This document shows, in pieces, positions 33,500 through 44,018 of a stretch of 64,000 bases of DNA (its first letter is position 1; the number at the start of each line of letters is the position of its first letter). The notes below the pieces were generated by a model. The model did no database searches. It saw only the letters and a program-made list of their open reading frames with translations, and was not told where the DNA came from. The stretch comes from Hamiltosporidium tvaerminnensis (lineage: Eukaryota; Microsporidia; Dubosqiidae). The stretch spans positions 806,001 to 870,000 of the forward strand of contig CM061246.1 of NCBI GenBank assembly GCA_022605425.2, in the 5' to 3' direction. Made by a program: the position numbers and the translations under genes.

Positions 33500-34528
33500 T
33501 TTGAAGGAGAATTCACTAAAAAAATTTTTAAAGAATCTATCTTGTAAAATTATAGCCAAATAGAAAAACGAAAACTTCACTGAAAGTTATATGAAGTAAA
33601 AAAATGAGTTGTAGGGTTTGGGAACTCTTCTATATGGCCAGAAAAGAGAACATTTTGCCACAATAAGAAATGGCTTTCTGCTATATCTAAGATAGAAGTG
33701 TTTCTGGTGAGGAGAAAGCTTGTACCAACACTGCAACAAGTCTAGTAACAAATGAAATAATTTAGCGAGTTTATGTGATAAAATACTCTGACATTACAAT
33801 ACTAACTGGCAAAGTGAAACTGTTAGATCTCAACACATAAAAGTGTAAATTGGTACAAATTTAAGTTGAAAGAAGCAAGAGTCAATTAGTTAAGAAATAT
33901 TGAATAGGGTATGCTGAGATAAGTGTAGAATAAAATTCAAATCAATGTATAAATTCGGGAAAATAGACCTGATATATCTGTTTTAAATGAGAGTATAACA
34001 ATGATAACACTTATAAAATAGAATTTGCATTTTAATATTTACTTCAAATAGCTGAAACCTTCTAGAGAGTATAACTACTGGTCAATAAGTCTTGGCTTAT
34101 CTATATGTGTCGCATTGAGTTAATTCGGTGCGTAATGGCCTGAGATAGTATTCTGACAAAGAACTATAAGACATAACTTAAAAAACTAAAAATACCCATG
34201 AATATAGAGCCAAACTTTAAATAAATATTATCAAAGAAGAGAGTCAAAAATATTCTTTGGTTGACGAATGTGCCTTTAAATCAGATCAAATTTCAAGAAA
34301 ATCGGGAAAGAATGTTAATTGTGTTATTAAAAAAGCCTTAATGTCTATGTATCAATACCGATTTAAAACAAGCAAGTAATGGGAATTATGATGTCGAATA
34401 TACAAGAAACAAAGGATTTCCTCCTCCTTTCTTTTTTAGATGGAGGAATCACAATAAACATAAAAGATAGACTGGTTTAGAAAATGAATGTAGATGCTTT
34501 AAAAACCGGTGGTAAATTTATAAAAAAT

Positions 34529-35735
34529 TAAAATACATTTTATTCTTGAAGGTATTTAAATGAATTGCTAAAAATCATTCTTTTAATACTCTTTCCTATA
34601 TAGATTAACACACTCATCAATGAATTAAGGTTTCTCCTCATATTTTTTAAGCGTTTCTAAATAAATTTCTTTTTGAAAAGTTAAGAAGTCGGTCTAGACT
34701 AAAAATTTCGTGCTTAAACTAAAAATATCACCTGGAAATTGAATTTAGCGTACGCAAAGAATCAATCTCCATTTCGAATTATTTTTAAAATACTTCAAAT
34801 ATTGTAAAATATATATGATTTTTCGTCAAATTTGGCTCAAACAATAATGTTGTTCAAGAAAAATGCAAGAATATTTTTTTAAAGCTCGACTAAATATATT
34901 TATACCCTTTACAGTTGTATGTTATTCATTCTTTGTTTTCGCAAACCAGGTTCTTCATTTTAAATGTTAATTTACTTTTTAAGAAAATAGACCGTTTTCG
35001 ATTGCCTCAACTACAATTATAGACTTAGTAATTTAAATATTAATTGCTTAAGACTTTTAATATCGCAGGTATTTATTGCATTTGATACATTTCGGATTTT
35101 ATAAAATATCTCTACATGCCTGTTCTCGAATCTACTCGGTATTCGGTCTACAATTCAAACCTCTTCGTTAATACAAAAATCAGTTTTAAAATTTTACTAT
35201 GAGAAATATCGAGTGAATATATCCTCCTATTTTTATTGCTGATTTTACCTTTTTAGGATACATTGTGTGGTATTTAGTACAATCCATCTTAACTCATCAC
35301 AAAAATGATTAAATTTACAATAAATTTAAAAAGACTCAACTTATTGGCTATTATACCTTTATTTCCGTGTTTATTCGATTTAAAATATTGTAAGGAAATT
35401 CTGTCGAGAATTTTGACTTCGATAAGTCTAATTTGCATTCTTTAAAAAATTAATATAGTCTACAATTCCGAATCTTAAATCCGGGTTTTTTTTGATATCT
35501 AATTTTGATTCTCCATATTAATTCTAAAGAATTTCTTGAACAAAGTGAAACTAGCTCGATTTCTTAATTTGAAATAATAAATATTTTGAAGATGTAGGTA
35601 TTTTAACACATCAATTGCGTTTATTGTAGTGATTGTTTCAGCATTTTCTCATATCGACTTGCTAAATTTATGCTCACACCCTCTCAAAACCAACTTAAAT
35701 ATTTCATTCCACCCTCTAAAAATACATTTTATTCT
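34529..35735. mobile_element. Possible insertion inside retrotransposon copy 3, bounded by 17-bp direct repeats
   Basis: AAAATACATTTTATTCT occurs at 34529-34545 and again at 35719-35735. The 1.17 kb between is T-rich on the plus strand, unlike the A-rich flanking copy 3 sequence, and lacks counterparts in copies 1 and 2. This fits a second element inserted with a 17-bp target duplication. No protein can be read from it. Confidence 0.45.
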
Positions 35736-35997
35736 GAATGTAACAGAAAATCTTTTTACCAAATGAGCTATTGCCTCTCATTCTATATTTTTAGAAATTA
35801 TCTTTAAATAAATATTTTTGACAAAAAACTTTAGAGTAACCGACCATAAACATAAATGAAGAGTCGGATTTGGAAGAAGAGACAGTAGGAGTTAAAGAGG
35901 TAGAAGAAAACATATAAAAATGTTAAAAATATTTTAACCAAGAATTTTATTTGACAAAAAAATTAAAATATAAACAAAATTACAGTTATTAATATAA

Positions 35998-37752
35998 TTA
36001 TTCTTGTGTAAGTATCTTTTGCATATAAAAATTATAATATTCGCCTTTTCGTTCTAAAAGTTCAGAATGAGAACCAACTTCAATACCAAAGTTAGGCGAA
36101 AGAAATACAACCTTATCAAAACTCTTTAATAATCCAATATTATGAATAATCATTATAAGTGTTTTATCGCTATATTGACTCAACAAAACATTTAATATAT
36201 CCGTTTCTGATTCTTTGTCCAAACTGGCAGTTGGTTCATCAAGAATAAGAATATCTGGATTTTTAAGGACAGCTCGTACCAATGCAACTTTTTGTTTTTC
36301 ACCCCCACTCAATTTTTCTCCTCGCTCACCAGCAACTGCCAAATAACTATTATCAATTTTCATTATAGAATCATAAATATGAAAATCATCGCTAACTTCT
36401 ACTATTCTATCATTTTTAGCTTCAAAATCTCCATATTGCATATTATATTTTATAGACTCGTTTAAAATATTCCCATCTTGAGGAACATAACCAATTATCT
36501 TTCTTAAAGAATTTATATTAATGGAATTGAAATCTATATTGTCTATAAATATTTTACCTTGGAATTCATGAAATCCCAAAAGTATTTTTATCAATGTGGA
36601 TTTTCCAGACCCATTTTTACCTGCAATAGCAACTTTTTCACCTTTGAAAATCGTAAAAGAAATATTATTTAAAATCATTCTTGAACCTCTAAAGAAATTT
36701 ATTTCTTTAAATTTTATTTCATTTTCGAATTTTCCCAAATCGTATTTTAAAGCTTTTTGTGAAGAAATTTCAAAAAAATTTTCATGTGTCATTTTCGCAT
36801 CCGTGATTGCTTGTGTATATCTGTGATAAATATAACCAAGTTTACTCAAATTAGAAGAAAGAGTTTTACTGATAGTAATATAAAGAATAAGACTATCTGA
36901 TGTTATTTTATCCATTAATATTCCATTTATACCGCAGTAAATGACAAGTACATTTATAAAAGAAAATACCATTCTTTGTACAAAGTTTAAAATGTGTAAA
37001 GCCTTCATAAGACGAGTTGAATGTGTCTGTATCGGTTTCAAAGAATCATCGTATTTTTGAAGTTCTAATTCTTGATTATTATAAGCCAAAATAATATCAA
37101 AATTAATGAGTCTATCGTAAAGTAAATTAGAAGAATCATTTACAGAAATATTAAGAAGTTTCCTAATTTTATTTCTATATTTTGTTATTCTGATTGTTAT
37201 TAAAGCGTATAAAACAAGAGCTACAAATAACATGATTGCTGGAAATTTTCCAAGTGAAAAAAATATTTTAAATCCAGAAAATACAATTATAGACACAACA
37301 GGAAATATATGAAGAACTATAACATCTAAAATATCTGCAACTGCTTTACTTTTTCTTTCAATACTACTATGTATTTCACCCGAACCCAAAGCATGAAAAT
37401 TTGTATGAGAAAGCGACATATATTTTTTAAAAGTACTTTTTGCTGCCAATCTAAACGATTTCTGTATAGGACCAGCAAATATATATCCTTGAAGTAAAGA
37501 AAACATATTAAGAAAACACATTGTAATCATAAATCTTAACAACAAAAAATTAAAACTTGTTTCTTCAAGATTTCCAGCCATTTTTTTAGAAAAATCTTGT
37601 AATGATTCTCCAAGATGAACTTCTAAAAATTTGGATATCAAAACACATGCAAATGTTGGTATAATCATTAACTTTATTGTAGGAATAGCTAAAACATATT
37701 TTTGAAAAACTTCTTTGATAACTTGCCAATCACTTTTTTCTTCCTTTTGCAT
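35998..37752 (-). CDS. Atm1-like ABC half-transporter (ABCB7 type)
   Basis: A 584-residue half-transporter with an N-terminal membrane domain (residues about 20-300, roughly five to six hydrophobic segments) and one ATPase domain. Walker A is GKNGSGKST (about 385), the Q-loop is in GYVPQDG, the signature is LSGGEKQKV (about 480), Walker B is ILILDEPTASLD (about 500), and the switch histidine is in IIHNIG. GERGEKLSGGEKQKVALVRA closely follows the Atm1/ABCB7 pattern. In eukaryotes Atm1 exports a glutathione-linked sulfur compound from mitochondria for cytosolic Fe-S protein assembly. In microsporidia the likely site is the mitosome. No clear targeting presequence is seen. CCACCC lies 24 bases upstream of the ATG. 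Confidence 0.85.
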   Translation of the reverse strand: MQKEEKSDWQVIKEVFQKYVLAIPTIKLMIIPTFACVLISKFLEVHLGESLQDFSKKMAGNLEETSFNFLLLRFMITMCFLNMFSLLQGYIFAGPIQKSFRLAAKSTFKKYMSLSHTNFHALGSGEIHSSIERKSKAVADILDVIVLHIFPVVSIIVFSGFKIFFSLGKFPAIMLFVALVLYALITIRITKYRNKIRKLLNISVNDSSNLLYDRLINFDIILAYNNQELELQKYDDSLKPIQTHSTRLMKALHILNFVQRMVFSFINVLVIYCGINGILMDKITSDSLILYITISKTLSSNLSKLGYIYHRYTQAITDAKMTHENFFEISSQKALKYDLGKFENEIKFKEINFFRGSRMILNNISFTIFKGEKVAIAGKNGSGKSTLIKILLGFHEFQGKIFIDNIDFNSININSLRKIIGYVPQDGNILNESIKYNMQYGDFEAKNDRIVEVSDDFHIYDSIMKIDNSYLAVAGERGEKLSGGEKQKVALVRAVLKNPDILILDEPTASLDKESETDILNVLLSQYSDKTLIMIIHNIGLLKSFDKVVFLSPNFGIEVGSHSELLERKGEYYNFYMQKILTQE

Positions 37753-37775
37753 TAAATTATTTTTTTAAAAAAATT

Positions 37776-37781
37776 GGGTGG
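37776..37781 (-). promoter_or_regulatory. CCACCC motif upstream of the ABC transporter gene
   Basis: GGGTGG on the plus strand gives CCACCC 24-29 bases before the ATG at 37752, with a TTTATAAAAAA TATA-like run just upstream of it. The element is the same as that next to the Rrs1 gene but is set further back. Confidence 0.45.
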
Positions 37782-37875
37782 ATTTTTTATAAATATTTTT
37801 TTTTGGACAAAAAAAGAAAAAAAAAACAAATTGTTTATTTCTCTTATAAATTTATCATTAATCTTTTAATCTATT

Positions 37876-38090
37876 ATATTGTTATTTTTATATATATTCT
37901 GAAATCAATATTTTGAAATCAATATGTGAATTATTATTAGATATTATTATTAGATATTATTCTTAGATATTATTTGTAAGTATATTGTTATTTTTATATA
38001 TATTTTGAAATCAATATGTGAATTATTATTAGATATTATTATTAAATATTATTATTAGAATCATTTGTAAATATATTTACTTATTATATA
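37876..38090. repeat. 105-bp tandem duplication with inner ATTATTAGATATT repeats
   Basis: TATATTGTTATTTTTATATA at 37876 recurs at 37981. Each copy continues with GAAATCAATATGTGAATT and several ATTATTAGATATT units. Confidence 0.8.
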
Positions 38091-38199
38091 TATTTCAGTG
38101 TCAAAATGTCAAATATCTCTTATTCTCATTTATTGTTCGATCAATAAAAATATATTTTTTAAAAATTTAAATTTTATTGAGAAGAATACCCTGTTCTAA

Positions 38200-38420
38200 A
38201 TTTTTCAATGAAGAATAATTTGGGACAGTATTGTAACTAAATATCATAAGATTTATCTTAAAAACTTCCAAGTACCAGTAAGAATAGAGGCATATATTCA
38301 ATCCATAGTATTAAAAAACAAAAATATTTTTATTTTGTGCGGAATGGCTATTTATATTTTTGATCGAACGAAGACAAGATTTGGAAATAAGCATATAAAA
38401 TTTCACTTTGCGAGCCTAGA
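38200..38420 (+). mobile_element. Small fragment of the R2/R4-like retrotransposon family
   Basis: GGGACAGTATTGTAACTAAA and AGAATAGAGGCATATATTC here match GGACAGTATTGTGACAAAA and ATGAATATAGAGGCATATATTC of the fragment at 40870-40960. That sequence is in turn shared with the 3' part of copy 3 (34150-34220). No coding potential. Confidence 0.55.
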
Positions 38421-40079
38421 TTCACTACTAGACCCTAATACTTTATTAGATACATCTAAGTTAAAATACTGTTAGCAGACAAAAAAAATACAAATCTTAT
38501 TTCAAAGAAAATATCAAATTGCTAGTTTTTAACATAATAGAAATTCAAGTTAAAAAATGAAGTTCGAGTCACATATTGTTATTTAGAATACATATATCCA
38601 ATAAAACATCTAGTATTGTATTTAAATAAGTATAACAAAGTCTATAAAATATTTTGAAACAATAATTAAGTCGTAATTTGTATTTACTTTTATCACTTCA
38701 TTTACTCTTAAAATGATTATTTAGATAGAAATTAAAACAAGATCATCTGATTCTTAACCAATGTGTATTTATAGAACATCTTTCTATTAAAACGATAATT
38801 ATAATTTAGTAGAAAGTTTATTACGATACTTAAACACGGTAAGCAATAATTTAAAAAACAATGAAAACTTTTATATGTTTTGATATAAAAAATATTTTAA
38901 GAATATATTTGAACCAAATTTAAGTTAATTTATTTTAAAAAAGATGAAAACTTTTATATATTTTGATATAAAAAGTGATTGTAATAAGATATTTGAACTA
39001 TGTTTAAGTTAATTTATTCATAATTACTGTTTAGTTTAAATTTTGAAATAAATTCTTAAATAACTTGTATGTTATTGAAATCAAAGGATGTAAGATCTGA
39101 TTACAAAGATAAAAAAATATGTTTTTTTAATGTAATATAGCTCACAGAGATTTACTAGATTATTGGTTGATAATATTGTGTTCTCCATTTTTAATCCCAT
39201 ATTTCTCATCGTTTGTGTAATACATGTATGAAGATAATTTGTTAAATATTCAGAGTTATTACTTAAATATTATAAGATAACTTTTCAGTACAACATAGGT
39301 TGAGAAGCTGTTTTGGGTAATTCTAATAATTTATTTTCAACTATTATTTTTAATACTTCTGTATATACAGTTGTTTGATTTTTTTATAGATAAATCATAA
39401 AAAAGAGTGTTTTTTCAAAAAAAACGAGTAAGACTGTTTATGAAATTACAATTCTTGGTTTATCTCCTGATTAAACTAATACTGCCTTAAAATGGTATTT
39501 ATAGTTGTATAGAACAACTTCAAATGTCTTTAAAGAAGTTAACCATATGTTTGAGAGATGTAAGGAATAATTATAAGCTCAAAGTATACAATATATATTA
39601 TGTAAACGTAATTTCATCGTAAAATTCTGATTTCTATACTAATATTTCTCTTGGTTGATAAAAAAACGATATAAAATTTTTTTGATGCTTTAGGCATTAC
39701 TTAGACGAAGTAAAATTGTTTTAAACTACTATCGATTAACTTAATGAGAAATTAATGTGAATGGTATTTGAAATATAAACATTAATTTTTACAATAAAAA
39801 AACCCCAAGAGTTCTAATGAATCAAATTAAGAATAAAAATTAAAATAAATACAATTAAAGAACATATCTGAAAAAGGTTTTCTGTATATTGCAATAAAGC
39901 CAAACAATATTACAAAAATAAGCTACAAAGTAATACATTTTATTATTATACAATTAATATCGAAAGACATGTAATAATGTACTAAAGAATTTATGGATAA
40001 AAAGGGGATAGACATATATATTTATGACACAACAGAAATAATAATATTTTAATAAATTTCTCACTTCTATATATTACTG

Positions 40080-41240
40080 ACAATCGATAGTTTATACTTC
40101 ACTTGTTAGGGGACTTTTTAAGATATCTGAAAATAGGTATATTGGATCACGTGAAGAAACAGTATTCTGTTATATCCAGGATAGAAATTTATCACAGAAA
40201 TAGAACCTTCGTCTCAGCACCATAATAAACCAGGTAATATGTTAGTGCATTTAGCAAGTTTAAGTGAGAAAATGCTGACTCAGAACTAAATCAGACAAAA
40301 TCGTGAATTAGTAACACCTCTACGTTTTTCTCGTAAAAGATTTAAGTTTAATGCATCAAAATGAATAAAGAGCCACCCAGTTCAAAAAATTCTTGGTAAC
40401 AAGTATTCGGTTCATATAACAGACATCAGAATAAAAACTGATGTCAAAACTTGCAAAAAATACTTACTTACTTATTCCATTCCTCTTTTGCCTCTCGGTT
40501 TCGAAGATGAACAAATGGGAGTTTTTTAATTGTTTCTTCTAATCTTAGACTCGGAATTATAGGGAGTAGGCCTATAGATTCCGTGGGTTTATATTCCACC
40601 AAAATGTCTACAATGATTTTCACATCAATTCTATACACTTATTGCCAAGCAGGTAGTTTTTAATGTGGTTATCCTCCTTCCAGCTTTGGGAAAACTGATA
40701 AGATATATTGATTTTAAACGCAGCAGAATAAGATAACCTTCATCGAAGTAGAATTTACGTCCTAAGACACAATTCTATTTGTAAAAACTCAAAAAGTCAG
40801 GAATATATTCTATTAATCAATGAATCAGTCTTATTTTTAGATGTTTTGTTGAGATAATTCCTTGTGTGAGATAGTCTTGGACAGTATTGTGACAAAATAT
40901 AATAAGAAGCACCTTAAAAGATCAACAATAACCATGAATATAGAGGCATATATTCTGTTGATGACGCGCAAGAAAACATATCAAACAATTTCTTTTGAAA
41001 GAAAAAGAGGACTCAATTATGAACCGAATTCCAATAAGAGTTGAGAAGGAGAGTCATTAACAGGTATTAAAGACGCCGAAAGACATTAAAATTTACCATT
41101 AAAAACCAAGAGTGAAAGGAAGGTAGAGAATAGTGAGGATAAGTAAAGACGAAAAATAGTTATCTTATAAATTAAATGGCACAAGAAAAGCTGAGGAACT
41201 GACAATAAAGGCAAGTGGAGTTTAGAATTTAGGTAGTATA
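40080..41240 (+). mobile_element. Retrotransposon fragment, copy 4 (3' part only)
   Basis: TCTGTTATATCCAGGATAGA and TTTAGCAAGTTTAAGTGAGA correspond to TCTGCTATATCTAAGATAGA and TTTAGCGAGTTTATGTGATA in copy 3 (33675-33780). ACAGACATCAGAATAAAAAC matches the segment before the endonuclease motif. GTATTGTGACAAAATATAAT and AATATAGAGGCATATATTC match the 3' region. No reverse transcriptase remains, so it is a 5'-truncated, decayed copy. Boundaries are approximate. Confidence 0.6.
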
Positions 41241-42234
41241 ATGAAGGAAGTATAATGATGGAAGTAAGTATTTAAATAACGAAATTGTTATCAAGCCAGA
41301 TTGTAATTCAATATTCAGTTTTAAACATATTTTAGAATATTTAAAAGGTCTTATCATTTTTTAGAGTAATGTTATATATAATAAGGAAAATGTTTTTATA
41401 GTTCAAATATTTCTTCTAATTATATTATTGAAGGTTATACAAATGTTTTGATAGCTTCCACCGTCTAATTTATTTTACTGCAATTAAATAATATTTATCA
41501 GAAAAATATAAACATGATTAAGGTCATATTCATATACAAGATAATTAAAACTAAGGAATATCATACTTAATATTTTAAGCAAATAATCCCTGTCAAAAAC
41601 CAAGCATATAAATTTGAATAACTACTATGTTTTTTTCTAATGTTTAACATCGTAATCTTATGAATAATTTTAACTCGTAAAAATATAGATTCATGTTTGT
41701 AAATTGTCAAAACCAATTCTGCCTTCAATCATTTTTGGCGACATTAATGATAGGAATTCCAAGTAAAATAAAAATTAGAGTATAGATACGTATATTGAAT
41801 AAATAATGTTTTACGAGCAGTTAAACAGCTCATAATAAAATATACCAAATATGTTGCGTAGCTCATTCAACACTAAATTAGAGTAGAAAACACCTATAAG
41901 GTAATAGTATATAAGATTATAAATACATTAGCAATATTTAAATAATATACCAATGATTAGCGAAAAATCATAAGATAATTATCATTAAAATTCAAAAATA
42001 TTCTTTTTTTAGTTACGTAAAAATAATCATAATTATTAGGGATAATATATGGCAGAGGAAATATCTTATTGCACGTAGATATAGCAAAATAAGGTAAATT
42101 ATAAATACATAACAAAATTATAGAAGAATTTAATTTTATACTTCTATAAAATATAAAAGATACATAGTCAAGATTATTTTAATCAATCAAATAAAAAAAT
42201 AAATCGGGAAAGATGTAAGAATATAAACCAGATT

Positions 42235-44010
42235 TCATGGATAAAGATTCATATGCTTAAGTTCTTCCTGTAATATTTTATATCTATAATATATTCTCAT
42301 ATCAGGAACATTCGTTTTACTAAAATCATTTGATTCCACTTCTTTGAGATAATATTTATCACCGATCCAATCTTTTTTTAACTCATGTTCATAATTTGAT
42401 TGTAAAACACTATTTCTTGACAGTTCACATTGATCGGTGCTACTCATTTTCCATATTTGACAAGCCACACTATATTCTTCCATGAGCGGTTCCTTAGTAA
42501 AATGAAATTGTAATGGATCATCGGTTGAAAGGGATACCAAAAGTCCCTTTTTAAAAAAGTCCGGAAATGGATTATTTTCAATTGAGATAAAAAGAGAATT
42601 ATTTGAAAGAGGAGACATTGCTAGACCAATTTGTGCTAGATAATATAAATATTGCAAAATTAATGACTTTCGTAATTGAACACCATGTGAAATACTTTGT
42701 GCTGTAAAGAATGTATAAACTAGGTGCTCAACTTCTCCGCATTCACCAGAATGTGGTCTAAAACTAAAAATGTTTTTATTTTTCGAAAGTCTAAAATGAT
42801 TCAAAGATGAAATATTTGCATATAAAAAATATATGTAATATGAATACGGCGGATTTTCTTTGTGACACCAAAGATCAGGCAAAGGAAATTTTCTATGATA
42901 TCTTCGTTCTTTTAAGCTTTCATCATCAACAGAATCGAATCCTACCACTTTTTCTAAAAATTTAGCCAATTTTGGATTTCTTTCTGGAAACTGTGTAATC
43001 TCAAAAACCGGTTCAAATATATTTTGAAGCATGTCTCCAAATGAATTGACCAAATTTGATCCTTTAAAAATCATGAACAACCTTGGAATCTGTATAATCC
43101 ATCTAACGTGTTCATTGTCTAAATTATTATCTATAATCCATGATGCTAATATATCCCATTCCAATTTAGATTTTCCATATATGGAAAGCCTATATTCCAT
43201 ATAATGATATTTACTATCATCTAATAAATTGAAAACTTCTTTAGTTAATTCAGATAAATACTTTCCACGAATATAATTATCATATTTTAAAAATATTTCT
43301 CTTAGAATTGGTTGACCATATGGATTATATTTAAAATTAAACCTATCAAATCTATGAAATGTTTCGGTATGTGCATGAGTATCTAAAGTATCGATACAAA
43401 GATTTTCTAAGGAAATATTTAATTCTTTGAATATTTCAGAAAGTGTGTAAATTTTATCATCTTTTTGATAGACATCATCACATGGAGAAGTCAAAAGTTT
43501 GTTTTTAATAAATTTAAGTAAATGTTTAGAATTCATAGACGCACTGTGATGAACATGAGTGTCTACTTTAATTACTTTATAGAAATCACGTTTAGAAGAA
43601 AGCTTTTGCTCTTTTTTTTCTTTTTCGGCCGCCAAATTTTGATACATTACGAAGCTATGTTTAAGATTTTCCAATCTTCTAAAACAAAGTGATTTAGCAG
43701 GACGGTAATACATCAAATTTATTAAGAAATCGCAATCGGTATAAAATTTTTCTATGGTTGGTGAAAAAATCACTTCTTCATCATCTTTGAGCAAAGCAAA
43801 TAGACCATCTTTTGTGTAAACAAACCCTTCGTATTTGTTATTTACATATTGTCCAATATTTATATTTCCATATTCATCATATCCATACGATTGTAGTCCC
43901 ATTTCTTGATAGAACTTTCTTGTTTTCATGCAGTGTGCCAATTTAGAATATATGATGTGATTATCCTCATTTGATTCAAAATTTCTCCATGAAAATATTT
44001 GTTCCATCAT
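42235..44010 (-). CDS. AMP deaminase
   Basis: A 591-residue protein of the adenosine/AMP deaminase superfamily. Key blocks: VDTHVHHSASMNSKHLLKFI (about residues 150-170, with the metal-binding HxH), FRPHSGECGE (about 415), GLAMSPLSNNSLF (about 460), and SLSTDDPLQFHFTKEPLMEEY (about 490-510), which holds the metal-binding and catalytic aspartates and is diagnostic for AMP deaminase over adenosine deaminase. It converts AMP to IMP plus ammonia in purine balance. The N-terminal regulatory region is short compared with yeast and human enzymes (about 750-880 residues), which is usual for reduced genomes. There are two adjacent ATGs (44010 and 44007). CCC sits 6-8 bases upstream of the first. Confidence 0.95.
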   Translation of the reverse strand: MMEQIFSWRNFESNEDNHIIYSKLAHCMKTRKFYQEMGLQSYGYDEYGNINIGQYVNNKYEGFVYTKDGLFALLKDDEEVIFSPTIEKFYTDCDFLINLMYYRPAKSLCFRRLENLKHSFVMYQNLAAEKEKKEQKLSSKRDFYKVIKVDTHVHHSASMNSKHLLKFIKNKLLTSPCDDVYQKDDKIYTLSEIFKELNISLENLCIDTLDTHAHTETFHRFDRFNFKYNPYGQPILREIFLKYDNYIRGKYLSELTKEVFNLLDDSKYHYMEYRLSIYGKSKLEWDILASWIIDNNLDNEHVRWIIQIPRLFMIFKGSNLVNSFGDMLQNIFEPVFEITQFPERNPKLAKFLEKVVGFDSVDDESLKERRYHRKFPLPDLWCHKENPPYSYYIYFLYANISSLNHFRLSKNKNIFSFRPHSGECGEVEHLVYTFFTAQSISHGVQLRKSLILQYLYYLAQIGLAMSPLSNNSLFISIENNPFPDFFKKGLLVSLSTDDPLQFHFTKEPLMEEYSVACQIWKMSSTDQCELSRNSVLQSNYEHELKKDWIGDKYYLKEVESNDFSKTNVPDMRIYYRYKILQEELKHMNLYP

Positions 44011-44015
44011 TTTAT

Positions 44016-44018
44016 GGG
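44016..44018 (-). promoter_or_regulatory. CCC motif upstream of the AMP deaminase start
   Basis: GGG on the plus strand gives CCC (context TTATCCCATAA) 6-8 bases before the ATG at 44010, as for other genes in the window. Confidence 0.5.

Larger units (their letters stand above)
30946..35955 (+). mobile_element. R2/R4-like non-LTR retrotransposon, decayed copy 3 (plus strand)
   Basis: About 5 kb, aligning by eye to copy 1 from its start (GCGCTTGATACCTA, GTAACAGCCAA, TAATTAGAAATTCGGCTGCG) to the shared 3' tail at 35837-35955 (ACCGACCATAAACATAAATG, GAGTCGG, AACATATAAAAATGTTAAA). Protein traces on the plus strand: AESQMEPVRDMQKA at 32448-32489, GFIKALDSINHVYLSICFEN at 32558-32617, EILQKKSLSSLFLCFI at 32724-32771 (equivalent to GILQGDSLSPLLFC), GCKERLKVFRMELQRGLHSV at 33293-33352, and GKIDLIYLF near 33960 (relic of the RPDI endonuclease motif). 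It is heavily mutated. A separate insertion seems to lie within it at 34546-35718. Confidence 0.8.
37753..42234. other. 4.5-kb gene-free region with repeats and retrotransposon fragments
   Basis: No gene is supported. It holds a tandem duplication (37876-38090), a short retrotransposon fragment (38200-38420) and a longer one (40080-41240). The rest is AT-rich spacer. Confidence 0.6.
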
